Shown: piece by piece, positions 55,823 to 64,000 of the stretch
Layout of the letters: every line of letters begins with the position of its first letter
How positions within the stretch are numbered: position 1 is the stretch's first letter
Assembly (NCBI GenBank): GCA_028281495.1
Contig: JANQJU010000043.1
Coordinates: 1-64,000 of the forward strand
Length of the DNA: 64,000 nucleotides
Direction of reading: 5' to 3'
Source of the DNA: SAR324 cluster bacterium
GTDB taxonomy: Bacteria; SAR324; NAC60-12
The notes under the pieces: model-generated
The model's database searches: none
Told to the model about the DNA's origin: nothing
The model's input: only the letters and a program-made list of their open reading frames with translations
Position numbers and translations under genes: made by a program

Positions 55823-56416
55823 ATGGTAAGCTTCTTGGTATTCTTCAAGCGTCCTTCCCCCGATCCTGATGATCAATCCCTTATTGCTGGCACCTTAGAT
55901 GGTGACCTCCAACAATTTGATGTGTTGGTCACCCGTTATCGCAACCAAGCCTATCGGTTCATTCTCAAGCATATTCATGATCCGGTTCGGGCTGAAGACC
56001 TCACCCAAGATACGTTTTTATCCGCTTACCAAAAGCTTGATTCTTTCCGAGGGCATTCCAAATTCTCTACCTGGTTGCTGGGGATTGCCTTCAATAAAGT
56101 CCGTAATGAAATCAACCGAGCCATTGAACGCCGCTATGACATAGTGTCGGATGAAGTGCTCAACACGCATGAAGCTCCGAACCAAAATCCAATGGAAGCG
56201 GTTGACAAATTATTGACCTCTCAAAAATTGCGGGAAGCTATCAATCGATTGCCACAAGATCTGCAAGAGGTCTTGATTGCTGTCTCACTGGAAGGATTAT
56301 CTTATGAAGAAGCTGCAGAAATTATGGCCATCCCCATTGGGACTGTGAAGAGTAAGCTCTTCCGTGCGCGAATGGCTTTGAAAGAAGTTCTGGGTGATTT
56401 TCAAGGAACAGCCTGA
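55823..56416 (+). CDS. ECF-type RNA polymerase sigma factor
   Basis: This 197-residue protein has region 2 (about 30-100: FDVLVTRYRNQAYRFI, DPVRAEDLTQDTFLSAYQKLDSFRG) and region 4 (about 130-190: LPQDLQEVLIAVSLEGLSYEEAAEIM, PIGTVKSKLFRARMALKE). It is the RpoE-like ECF class without region 3. The promoter it reads is unknown. The membrane anti-sigma gene follows 92 bp later, and the porin gene precedes it. Confidence 0.93.
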   Translation: MVSFLVFFKRPSPDPDDQSLIAGTLDGDLQQFDVLVTRYRNQAYRFILKHIHDPVRAEDLTQDTFLSAYQKLDSFRGHSKFSTWLLGIAFNKVRNEINRAIERRYDIVSDEVLNTHEAPNQNPMEAVDKLLTSQKLREAINRLPQDLQEVLIAVSLEGLSYEEAAEIMAIPIGTVKSKLFRARMALKEVLGDFQGTA

Positions 56417-56507
56417 TGAACATTTTTCATGCCCCAGTTACGTAAGTATATAGGTGAGTTTCATTAATCGCTAAATTCAATTCAACAACTTCTGGAAATG
56501 AGGAAAT

Positions 56508-57308
56508 ATGACTACCAAAACCGAACTGACTCAAGAGCAAACCTTGGAATTGATCAGTCGCAATTTGGATAACGATCTCAATAAAGAAGAACGGAGCATG
56601 TTGTTTCAGCACTTATCCCACAGTCCGGAAAGCCAAACCCATATGGAAGCAATGGCTGCCGTTGAGTTGAATTTAACTGCATTGAGTAAGGAATATGAAT
56701 CGTCGTCTCTAGACCATGATTTTAATGCCAAATTAATGAATGCCATCTCTCAAACCCAGGTGGCATCTGCTTCGACCAGTTGGAGTTGGGACCGCATGAA
56801 GGGTTGGTGGGGATTTTTGAATCCAATGACCCAATCGCGTTGGTTTCCAGCCGCTTTAGGGGTGATGGGAGGTTTTGCCTTGTTCTTTTTTATGGGGCCT
56901 CAATTGTTACCCCTCGAAGGCGAAACAACACCACGTTTTTCAGTTGCAGAGATTCCCTTCCAAGAAGCACAAGACATGGTGCAATGGAATCATGAAGAAA
57001 CCGTGCCTCCGGGACAATTCGTGGTATTTAAGGTGAATGAAAATGATCATAGTTCTTATCACTTCCGTATGGCTTCCAACACACCGGTGCAAGTTCTCAT
57101 CCGTCATGACAACCAAAGCACTCCCCTCCCTCCTCCTCAGCAAAATCTCGTTATCAACGGTATCCGCTACGCCACTTTAAAAGCTCCACGCGCCAATGAT
57201 TCTGTATTGATTCGTAACAATGGTGCTCAGCCCCTGAAAGTCAATGCCGCGACCAACCGTCCGCAAACCATGAATGTCAGTCTCCAGCCTCTTAAGCTTC
57301 AAAAATAG
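56508..57308 (+). CDS. membrane anti-sigma factor
   Basis: This 266-residue protein has a cytoplasmic N-terminus (about 1-60: LELISRNLDNDLNKEERSML) that resembles the helical sigma-binding domain of ECF anti-sigmas. The zinc motif H-x3-C-x2-C is absent. One membrane helix lies at about 122-140 (FPAALGVMGGFALFFF), and a periplasmic beta-rich domain fills the rest. It should hold the preceding sigma factor at the membrane until a signal releases it. Function is inferred mainly from gene order and topology. Confidence 0.72.
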   Translation: MTTKTELTQEQTLELISRNLDNDLNKEERSMLFQHLSHSPESQTHMEAMAAVELNLTALSKEYESSSLDHDFNAKLMNAISQTQVASASTSWSWDRMKGWWGFLNPMTQSRWFPAALGVMGGFALFFFMGPQLLPLEGETTPRFSVAEIPFQEAQDMVQWNHEETVPPGQFVVFKVNENDHSSYHFRMASNTPVQVLIRHDNQSTPLPPPQQNLVINGIRYATLKAPRANDSVLIRNNGAQPLKVNAATNRPQTMNVSLQPLKLQK

Positions 57309-57367
57309 ATTTCATCTCGTCTTAAATTTTAGATTTGTCTCTTAGCTCCAAAAAGCTTCCCAGATAA

Positions 57368-57526
57368 CAATATCCTTGGGTAGGGCAAGGTATCTCGAAC
57401 TCGGTACATTGGGATAGAGCAAGATATCTCGAACTCGGTACATTGGTATAGAGCAAGATACCTCGAACTCGGTACATTGGGATTGAACAAGAGGCTTCAA
57501 ATTTTGTTTGCTTAGACTGAACAAGC
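57368..57526. repeat. 34-bp tandem repeat array after the histidine-kinase stop codon
   Basis: Three near-identical 34-bp units lie at 57391-57424, 57425-57458 and 57459-57492, sharing CTCGAACTCGGTACATTGG. A degenerate unit at 57493-57526 ends exactly at the kinase stop, and part of another is at 57368-57390. The units are contiguous with no spacers. The array sits between the convergent anti-sigma and kinase genes. Confidence 0.92.
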
Positions 57527-60412
57527 TCAGGCGACAGCTCGTTCGGAAGGAATATCCACTTGGGCAGGGAAGGTGATGCTGAAGGTTGAACCAGAATCGG
57601 ATTCACTGGTGACGGAAACGTCACCACCGATCAATTGAGTCATGTTTTTCACCAAGGCGAGTCCCAGACCGGTGCCTTCGTACTTGCGAGTTTCGGAACC
57701 ATCCACTTGCCGGAAGGCCTCGAAAATGGTGTCGATTTGAGAAGGAGGAATGCCACACCCGGTATCAGCCACATCAATATTGATCCAACCTTCTTGTGAA
57801 GAAGCAATGACCGTGACACTGCCTTCCTGAGTAAACTTGATGGCATTACCCAATAAATTGATCAGAATTTGTCGGATTTTGTCCTGATCGGTACGGCATT
57901 GTGGCAAGGTTTCCATCACGTCCAACTTCAATTCAATGGGTTTATTCGCAACCAAGGCTTCCATTAAGCCTAAGACTTCACGAAGTAGTTCCTCGAGATC
58001 AAAGGCCATGGCATTGACCTGCATTTTGCGCGCTTCAATTTTGGAGAGGTCAAGAATTGAATTGATCAACTCCAAAAGGTGTTCTCCGCTCTTATTGACA
58101 CGATTCAGACGATCTTTCTGGTAATCGGTCAGAGGATCATCTTCGTCGGCATCTAGAAGGGTTTCTGTAAAACCAATGATGGCATTCAGTGGAGTTCGCA
58201 ATTCATGAGACATATTAGCGAGAAATTCACTTTTGGTTCGGGTCGCTGCTTCCAGTTCTAGGTTGGCGGTTTCGAGATACTGGCGTTGCTGTTCTACGGT
58301 CTGAAATGTCATTGCATTTTGTATTGAAACCGCGAGTTGCAAGACGGTGTTCTCGATGAAACGTAATGTCGTTTCGTTGAATTCTGACACACTGGCAAGC
58401 ACGAAAACCCCCATGCACTTCTGTCGAAAGACTAAAGGATATCCCACAATCATCGCCGGATAACTGCTGATCCCTCCTAAGTGAAATTGCCCATGTTCTG
58501 GTGCAGGATAGCGAATGATCGTTGTCTTTTGAGTTTGAAAGACATGGGTGGGGAACCCATGCACTTGGTAAAAGTCCTCTTCGGTAACACTTTGGTCGAC
58601 GGTGTAGTGGTATTTCACTCGTAATTGTTGGTCTCCATGTTCATCCAGATACAAAATACCTAATTGAGAATTAGTACTATTGACCAAAGTTTTCACCGCG
58701 GCATCTAAAACCGAGCCAATGTCAAGTGAGTTGATGGCTTCTGCAATCGCTGCTTGAGCGCGATCAATTTTCACTTGTTCTAATAACTTTTCGTTCTGTT
58801 CTTCTAACTGCTCTACCATCTTTTGCTGGCTTCGTCCTTCGGCCTCCAACCGGGCAACCAAATCCAAGCGAGCACGGCGGTCGTTGCGTTCCTGAGTCGC
58901 ATTTTTCCAGTGCAACACAGGACCCATGAATTGGTGAGCCGCATCGAACAAGGGGCTGAATGTGATTTCCACGATGAGATGGCCTACCTGCACATCAGTT
59001 GTAGGAGGTAAGGTGTAGGGAGAAGCCAATTGGCTGGGTTCGATGGATTTGGAATCCAACATGAAATCAATGCTTTTGCCGATTAACTCTTCTGGTGCAA
59101 CTGGGAGGTATTCTCCGAACTGCTTCAATTCTCTTAAGGCGGCAGGGTTGATATAGACCAATTCTCGATCCGGTGTGGCCAACATGACGGGGAACGGAGA
59201 ACTTTCCAAAATCTGACGCCCTCGGTTGGCTTGCTTAGTACGTTCGCTAATTGCGATAAGCATCTCCTCAAATTCTAAGGCCAGCTCTCCCACTTCATCT
59301 TGTGTCGTGATTTCTAGGTGCCCGTCAAAATCCTCATGTTTGACTTTTCGAACAGCGTCGCGCAGTTCCCGTAACGGTTTTACCACACGCCGTCCTAAAA
59401 TGATGGAAAGGATCACACCAAGAAAGAAAATACCTAAAGGAATCGCCAAGAGCCAAATCCTCCAGCGTTCGAACTCGTCCTGAAGCGCTCGATTGTTCTT
59501 TTTGGCAAAGTCCGATTGCCATTGCACAATATTCCGAATGGACTCTTCAATGCGACGGACCATTGGAATGGTTTGGGTTGCCATCCGGTGGCGAGCAATG
59601 TTCCAATCTTCTTTGTTGCGGTCTTGATAGATCAAAGCGAGGAGGGGTTCGACTTCTTGACGGTTTTTAAGAAATTGTCGGAAATGAGAAAGTTGTATGG
59701 GGGTGAAGCTTTCTTGTAGGTTTTGAATATCGAGTAACAGGCGTTCGCTTTCAGCCCAGCTTTCTTGGAATCGTTCCCAAGTGGTCAGGTCGCCGCGTTC
59801 TACATAGTCATGCAAATCAGTGATTGCGAACCAAAGAATTCCTCGTGATTCGGTGAGTACCTGAAGTGCTTGTTGGTTGACAAGGCCATTTCGAGCACTG
59901 TCTTCTAACATGTTCCCCAGGTTTTTGATCATGATTCGAAACGCAGGTTGTACCTGTTCTGCAAACAATTGTAGGGCTGGAATATTTTCAGGCAAGTGAG
60001 CAATGGCTTCTATTTCTTGCTGTAGTTTTTTCAACTCCAGCAGGGCTAAGCGCACATCATAGAAATGCCGCGTCTCTTCGGCACGCTCCCATTCATAATC
60101 AGGGTCTCCATAGAGGTTCTTCAGCTGCTCCAACATGGGATCGATTTCATTTTCCCATGACTCGATCCGCTCCTTTTTAAAGGATTCGGAACCAAACAAC
60201 ACCCAACCGCGTTGAGCTGCAATCGAATGGTTGATCCCATTCATCAATTGCACCCATGCCAAAGCTGTGGGTTGTTGTTTTTCAATCAAATGGTCTGTGA
60301 GTTGGTTTTGTTCTCGAAACTGAAAATAGAGGATAAGATAGCCAATCAGTGGAATAGCGGAAATGATATAAAACACCACTAAGATTTTGGTCCGAATTCG
60401 ACTTGGCATCAT
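57527..60412 (-). CDS. membrane histidine kinase: sensor-HAMP-PAS-GAF-HisKA-HATPase
   Basis: This 961-residue inner-membrane kinase has helices at about 8-29 and 315-337 that enclose a mainly helical periplasmic sensor (CHASE3- or four-helix-bundle-like). HAMP follows (VVKPLRELRDAVRKV), then PAS (about 405-520), a coiled coil and GAF (about 560-700). HisKA has NMSHELRTPLNAIIG (His near 733), and the HATPase has DTGCGIPPSQ and GTGLGLALVKN. No receiver is attached. It is the first gene in its direction after the zinc-ribbon gene but is separated from it by 165 bp. Its stop is followed directly by the 34-bp array. Confidence 0.93.
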   Translation of the reverse strand: MMPSRIRTKILVVFYIISAIPLIGYLILYFQFREQNQLTDHLIEKQQPTALAWVQLMNGINHSIAAQRGWVLFGSESFKKERIESWENEIDPMLEQLKNLYGDPDYEWERAEETRHFYDVRLALLELKKLQQEIEAIAHLPENIPALQLFAEQVQPAFRIMIKNLGNMLEDSARNGLVNQQALQVLTESRGILWFAITDLHDYVERGDLTTWERFQESWAESERLLLDIQNLQESFTPIQLSHFRQFLKNRQEVEPLLALIYQDRNKEDWNIARHRMATQTIPMVRRIEESIRNIVQWQSDFAKKNNRALQDEFERWRIWLLAIPLGIFFLGVILSIILGRRVVKPLRELRDAVRKVKHEDFDGHLEITTQDEVGELALEFEEMLIAISERTKQANRGRQILESSPFPVMLATPDRELVYINPAALRELKQFGEYLPVAPEELIGKSIDFMLDSKSIEPSQLASPYTLPPTTDVQVGHLIVEITFSPLFDAAHQFMGPVLHWKNATQERNDRRARLDLVARLEAEGRSQQKMVEQLEEQNEKLLEQVKIDRAQAAIAEAINSLDIGSVLDAAVKTLVNSTNSQLGILYLDEHGDQQLRVKYHYTVDQSVTEEDFYQVHGFPTHVFQTQKTTIIRYPAPEHGQFHLGGISSYPAMIVGYPLVFRQKCMGVFVLASVSEFNETTLRFIENTVLQLAVSIQNAMTFQTVEQQRQYLETANLELEAATRTKSEFLANMSHELRTPLNAIIGFTETLLDADEDDPLTDYQKDRLNRVNKSGEHLLELINSILDLSKIEARKMQVNAMAFDLEELLREVLGLMEALVANKPIELKLDVMETLPQCRTDQDKIRQILINLLGNAIKFTQEGSVTVIASSQEGWINIDVADTGCGIPPSQIDTIFEAFRQVDGSETRKYEGTGLGLALVKNMTQLIGGDVSVTSESDSGSTFSITFPAQVDIPSERAVA

Positions 60413-60577
60413 AGGAAGACTCCCGATTTTCTCAACTTTGCCACATCAGATAGGGGATTGACGATCCGGTTTGTTGAATTCACAGGATCAGGGCGATCAA
60501 AGCATTAGCGGCAAGGGCCGTTCAGATACTTGAATCTGCATTACGTCATGCAGGAGCAACGCCATGCACGGCTTGTC

Positions 60578-60922
60578 TCAATGATGCACTCCCAAGCCGC
60601 TCAAGAATCCATCGAGATTCCCTCCACTACGCACGAAGTTGACCAAGGTTTCTAATTCCCCGTTATCGAACCAAATACCATGTATTTCGCAGCGGTCTAC
60701 GATGATTCCATTGAGCGACACCTTTTTCATTTCATGGGTGCAGACCGGGCAATTTTTTACCGGGTCATCATCGTCAGCTTCTACTTCTTCGGGGGCTTGT
60801 GCCTCCAATTGTTGTTGCTGCTTTCGTTTTTGGAATACTCCGGGAAGCACAAAAAACGTCCCGTAAAACAGCCCTCCGGCTACCGCTAGAAAAATCAGCC
60901 AATAGAGATACCATGCCATCAT
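60578..60922 (-). CDS. membrane zinc-ribbon protein (TFIIB-type)
   Basis: This 114-residue protein has one N-terminal membrane helix (about 5-28), a Gln/Glu/Asp-rich linker and a C-terminal zf-TFIIB-type domain with CPVC, RCEIHGIWFDNGEL. Members of this small family occur widely in bacteria with unknown function. The ribbon faces the cytoplasm if the helix is a simple signal anchor in reverse, but topology is uncertain. It lies 9 bp after bamA on the same strand, so the two share a transcript. Confidence 0.78.
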   Translation of the reverse strand: MMAWYLYWLIFLAVAGGLFYGTFFVLPGVFQKRKQQQQLEAQAPEEVEADDDDPVKNCPVCTHEMKKVSLNGIIVDRCEIHGIWFDNGELETLVNFVRSGGNLDGFLSGLGVHH

Positions 60923-60931
60923 ACCCCCTGT

Positions 60932-63460
60932 TTAAAACAAACCACTGATATTAAATTCAAATTTATCTGGAGCTTCACCTTCGCGCTGATCTAATTTCTG
61001 GCCGTACTCAAATCGCAAAACCCCTACCGGAGTGATCAAACGCACCCCAGCCCCCACACTTTGCCGCACGTCAAAGAAACCGGGTTCCTTTTCATCAAGC
61101 AAGGCGTACTGAATGCTCTCTGCATTCACATTCCCTGCATCATAAAACACGACTCCTCGAACATTGCTCGTTTCATCACTCGTCAAGGGGAACACCAATT
61201 CCATATTGAAGATGCGTTGAGAAATTCCACCTCCTATCAGTTTACGGAGCTGAGCCTCGGTCAAATCACGGGTTCGTTCGTCAATCACATCACTTTCTGT
61301 TCCCCCACTCTCGTCAACGACGGTGCGGACTTCGCGATGGCGCTCAGCATCATTTCCGGCAAAGGGACCTGCAATCGCACGCAAGTTATGGCCACGAATG
61401 GTGGCAATTCCTCCGATGCGGAAGCGGTCTTCTGCGGGAATCCGAGAATTGGCCACTTGTTCCAACCAGCCTAGACGAGCTTGAGCCATTAAAACCAAGG
61501 TCCGGTCCTCATTGAGTGACCAAAACTGTTGATAACGATAATTGTACTCTCGAAGACGGGTATTTCCACCCAAAATATCGCCACCCGTTTGAATGATACT
61601 AAAGCTTGTATTGATCCCGTTGGAAGGAAAAATAGGATGATTCACCGTATTATAACTCAGGGTGGGAGCAATGGAACGCTTGATCACACTGGGGACTTGT
61701 TCCTCAAACAGGCGATCCACCGCACTGAACCGGAACGACAGGCGCAGGTTTCGGATGATTCTCAATGGAAACCCGATAGAAGTCGAAAAAGAGTTTTCGA
61801 TCCGATCCTGAGATCTCAAATCCGGATTGCTGATACGTCGTTGCGACACAGTCACCGATGTCGAAATTCGGGACCCAAACAAACGGGGTTCAATGAATGT
61901 GATACTGAAATCGTTTTGTACTCCTTGTTGGGCAGCTTGAGCACTGAAACGCAATGTTTGCCCACGCCCGAACAAATTCCCTTTGGAAACAGAAAACCCT
62001 CCTGACAATCGAGAAACCTCGCTGAACCCTAATTGCGCTTGAAATGTTCCGGTTTGAGCTTCCTTCAGTCGGACAGTCATATCTAAAATGTTGTCTTCGT
62101 CTTCAATGGGTTCTCGGTCGATCGCCAATCCGGGCTCAAAGAATCCCAGTCGTTCCATGTTCGCCTGGCTTCTGCGCAGTTTTTTCCCATTGTAGAGTTC
62201 ACCTTCTTGCACTGCCAATTCACGGCGTATGACATAATCGCGTGTTTCGGTGTTTCCAGAAAATTCTATCCGTCCGATATAGGCTTTTTCATTTCTCAGA
62301 ATGTCATAAGTCACATCCACGGTTCGGGTTTCCTCATGGATGGTCGTTCGGGGAATGATTCGCACAAAGGCATAGCCTTGTTCCTGATAGATTTGATTGA
62401 GCAACGTACGATCTTCGTTTTGTAAAAATGGATTGTAGACTTCGCCTTCCTTCAATTTCAATTGTTCCAGCAGGTCGGCTTTGGGATCAAAGACGTCTTT
62501 GTCTTCTGTATCCAATTGTTGCAACAAATCGGCATTGGCACTGAACCCTTCACCCGTCTGGGATTTGAGTCGGTCTGCCAGAGCTGCTTGCTCATGCAAG
62601 ATATCTCCCGTGATATCCACTTTCCCTGTAAAATACTGTTCTCCTTCAGTGATATCGAGAAACACCTTCAGCTGGCTGTAGTCAGGATTGTGGTAAACGA
62701 TCACTTTGGGTTTCTCAATGAAGACTTTGATGTATCCATCGCGCAGATAAAATTGAGTGATCAATGCCAAATCTTGATTGATTTTTTCTTCCTGAAACAC
62801 TCCGGATTCGTTGATCCACGACACACAATCGATTTCTGAACTTTGCATAAAACGTTTCACTTGCAATTCCGAAAACACCTCAGTGCCAGCCACATGAATG
62901 TCGGTTAAGTACACAATGGGTGTTTCATCAATGACGAAGTGAATGATGTAATCCCGTTCCGAAACTTCTTCGATTCGGTGGCTTACCTTGACTCGGGCAT
63001 AACCATCCTTGCGATATAGGTCTCGGATGATGTTTTCATCTTGTTTCACTTTTACAGGGTCATAGATTTCTTGAGTTTTGGTGGTGAGTTCTTCCAACAA
63101 GGTATCTTCGGATAAGGCGCGACGTCCCTCAAATCGCAGGGCTTGGATGCGTGGACGTTCAACCACCACAAAACGCAATAGGAAGCCATCTTCTAGTCGG
63201 TCTAATTCCACACGAACGTCTTTAAATAGGCCCATGTCATAGATGGTTTTGATATCTTGGATAATTTTCTTCCGATTCAACGGCTCGTTGACCTGACTCT
63301 CTAGCTTAAATAACACTTGAGAGGTTTCCAAATCATTCGCCCCCTCGACGACAATGTCGGTAACAACAGGCGTTTGTGCCGAAAGTGAAAAGGAAATAGA
63401 AATTAAGAACAGCAAGAAGAACAAAAGCCGTAATACGGCGTTCCGACATGGCAGGATCAT
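60932..63460 (-). CDS. bamA: outer-membrane beta-barrel assembly protein BamA
   Basis: This 842-residue Omp85 protein has a signal peptide (about 1-28), POTRA domains (about 32-430) and a C-terminal barrel (about 470-842) ending in Phe. The SRISTSVTV, GGIATIRGHNLRAIAGP and GVRLITPVGVLRFEYGQ segments are BamA landmarks; the last carries the conserved lid-loop/VRGF-like surroundings. It inserts outer-membrane proteins. A stretch at about residues 294-345 repeats an ADxLxQL unit three times, which is unusual (see findings). lolD precedes it by 15 bp, and a zinc-ribbon gene follows. Confidence 0.95.
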   Translation of the reverse strand: MILPCRNAVLRLLFFLLFLISISFSLSAQTPVVTDIVVEGANDLETSQVLFKLESQVNEPLNRKKIIQDIKTIYDMGLFKDVRVELDRLEDGFLLRFVVVERPRIQALRFEGRRALSEDTLLEELTTKTQEIYDPVKVKQDENIIRDLYRKDGYARVKVSHRIEEVSERDYIIHFVIDETPIVYLTDIHVAGTEVFSELQVKRFMQSSEIDCVSWINESGVFQEEKINQDLALITQFYLRDGYIKVFIEKPKVIVYHNPDYSQLKVFLDITEGEQYFTGKVDITGDILHEQAALADRLKSQTGEGFSANADLLQQLDTEDKDVFDPKADLLEQLKLKEGEVYNPFLQNEDRTLLNQIYQEQGYAFVRIIPRTTIHEETRTVDVTYDILRNEKAYIGRIEFSGNTETRDYVIRRELAVQEGELYNGKKLRRSQANMERLGFFEPGLAIDREPIEDEDNILDMTVRLKEAQTGTFQAQLGFSEVSRLSGGFSVSKGNLFGRGQTLRFSAQAAQQGVQNDFSITFIEPRLFGSRISTSVTVSQRRISNPDLRSQDRIENSFSTSIGFPLRIIRNLRLSFRFSAVDRLFEEQVPSVIKRSIAPTLSYNTVNHPIFPSNGINTSFSIIQTGGDILGGNTRLREYNYRYQQFWSLNEDRTLVLMAQARLGWLEQVANSRIPAEDRFRIGGIATIRGHNLRAIAGPFAGNDAERHREVRTVVDESGGTESDVIDERTRDLTEAQLRKLIGGGISQRIFNMELVFPLTSDETSNVRGVVFYDAGNVNAESIQYALLDEKEPGFFDVRQSVGAGVRLITPVGVLRFEYGQKLDQREGEAPDKFEFNISGLF

Positions 63461-63475
63461 AATACTACAGTGGAT

Positions 63476-64000
63476 TTAAGAATGGTTTGTAAGCAGCGTG
63501 AGTTGGCCGTGTACCATGCGGTATTGGTACTTCATGGAGGAAGCCAAGGCAGAATTGTGAGTGATAATGATCACGGTGATACCATACTCTTCATTGAGTT
63601 GGAGCATCAAATCCAAAATCTGTTGGCCCGTTTCTTCATCCAAATTACCGGTTGGCTCATCGGCTAACAAAATTTTAGGAGAATTGGCAATAGCTCTTGC
63701 CACAGCGACACGTTGTTGTTCTCCTCCTGACAATTGAGCTGGTCGATGATGCAAACGGTCTCCAAGTCCAACTTGTTGTAACAAGGTTGACGCACGTTTC
63801 TTGGCCTCTGAGAGGGCGACGCTTTGGATTCGCAAAGGCATCATAACGTTTTCCAAAGCGGTGAAATCTTGCATCAAGTGGTGAAATTGAAACACAAACC
63901 CGACGGTTTGATTTCGAAAGCGAGCACATTGTTCTCGTTTCATGCTCAATAGATCTTGTCCCTCAACATAGATTTTGCCTTTTTCGGCAGTGTCGAGCGC
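63476..64000 (-). CDS. lolD: lipoprotein-release ABC ATPase LolD (partial, N-terminus outside window)
   Basis: About 174 C-terminal residues are visible; the frame is open to the window end, so the Walker A part lies outside. Visible motifs are the Q-loop GFVFQFHHLMQDFTALENV, the signature LSGGEQQRVAVARAIA, Walker B ILLADEPTGNLDE and the switch histidine in IIITHN. These match LolD, which powers LolCE in sorting lipoproteins to the outer membrane. MacB or FtsE-type ATPases are close relatives; position next to bamA favours LolD. A TTG at 63949 is not the true start. Confidence 0.87.
   Translation of the reverse strand, partial: ALDTAEKGKIYVEGQDLLSMKREQCARFRNQTVGFVFQFHHLMQDFTALENVMMPLRIQSVALSEAKKRASTLLQQVGLGDRLHHRPAQLSGGEQQRVAVARAIANSPKILLADEPTGNLDEETGQQILDLMLQLNEEYGITVIIITHNSALASSMKYQYRMVHGQLTLLTNHS

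Noticed and set aside
57391..57492. CRISPR-like array of 34-bp units
   Set aside because: The units are contiguous without spacers, and no cas gene is present.
57322..57627. minus-strand frame with repeated SIPMYRVR-like peptides
   Set aside because: It comes from the 34-bp array and the kinase 3' end; no start signal.

Overview
The window is 64 kb of a Gram-negative bacterial chromosome with moderate base composition and dense coding. The evidence for a Gram-negative cell is BamA, a LolD-type ABC ATPase, a porin, Sec, Tat and lipoprotein signals, and a MalE/MalF/MalG importer with a periplasmic binding protein. The organism is motile and chemotactic (one MotA, two MotB, a FapA-family protein, a methyl-accepting chemotaxis protein). 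It is rich in large multidomain signalling proteins, and it probably uses glycogen or maltodextrins. I cannot name the lineage. A deltaproteobacterial-like group (for example SAR324 or a relative) is only a weak guess, based on lolD next to bamA, a bactofilin and giant Ser/Thr-His kinases. I saw no tRNA, rRNA, CRISPR array, intact insertion sequence or prophage.

Layout. 1-2.6 kb: fragment of an Rpn-like protein, a small cytochrome c and a mannose-6-phosphate-isomerase-like protein. 2.6-7.7 kb (minus): tatD, nadE, motA, motB, motB. 7.8-12.7 kb (plus): Bor-like lipoprotein, rnc, rluB, FapA family, pentapeptide protein, secreted unknown. 12.9-21.0 kb (plus): three consecutive signalling genes, including a 1771-residue protein kinase / ATPase / histidine kinase. 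21.2-22.2 kb: methyltransferase. 22.2-30.6 kb: maltose/maltodextrin island with a LacI-type operator, a promoter, a terminator-like leader hairpin, malE-malF-malG, a chemoreceptor and a convergent debranching enzyme. 30.7-38.5 kb: MscS-type channel, PilM/PilN-like protein, MFS carrier, recD and a redoxin. 38.5-43.1 kb: the most accessory-looking part, with an unknown protein, AT-rich DNA carrying several repeat types, an MT-A70-like methyltransferase with an altered catalytic motif, and a PMT-type glycosyltransferase. 43.1-50.3 kb: CheA-like membrane kinase, DnaJ/VWA pair, and a secreted PhoX-like / beta-propeller pair. 50.6-57.3 kb: STAS protein, bactofilin, PilZ-REC protein, macrodomain, porin, ECF sigma and a membrane anti-sigma. 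57.5-64 kb (minus): histidine kinase, zinc-ribbon membrane protein, bamA and lolD (cut by the window end).

Working together. The mal island combines uptake, chemotaxis and intracellular debranching of alpha-glucans, probably under a LacI-family regulator encoded elsewhere. tatD-nadE-motAB is a tight transcription unit. The signalling genes (RsbW-like ATPase with receiver, STAS, PilZ-REC, ECF/anti-sigma, four histidine kinases) suggest dense two-component and partner-switching control.

The most unusual signal is structural. At least five genes of unrelated function (motB, the debranching enzyme, the PMT transferase, the macrodomain gene and the 57.5 kb histidine kinase) have short tandem repeats at or immediately after their stop codons. 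Unit sequences and lengths all differ (27, 17, about 12-13, about 25 and 34 bp). In three of the cases the unit includes the last codons and stop of the gene itself. bamA also has an internal tandem peptide repeat, and the MT-A70-like gene is preceded by 21-bp-periodic repeats. This looks like a genome-wide habit of small tandem expansions, concentrated at 3' ends.
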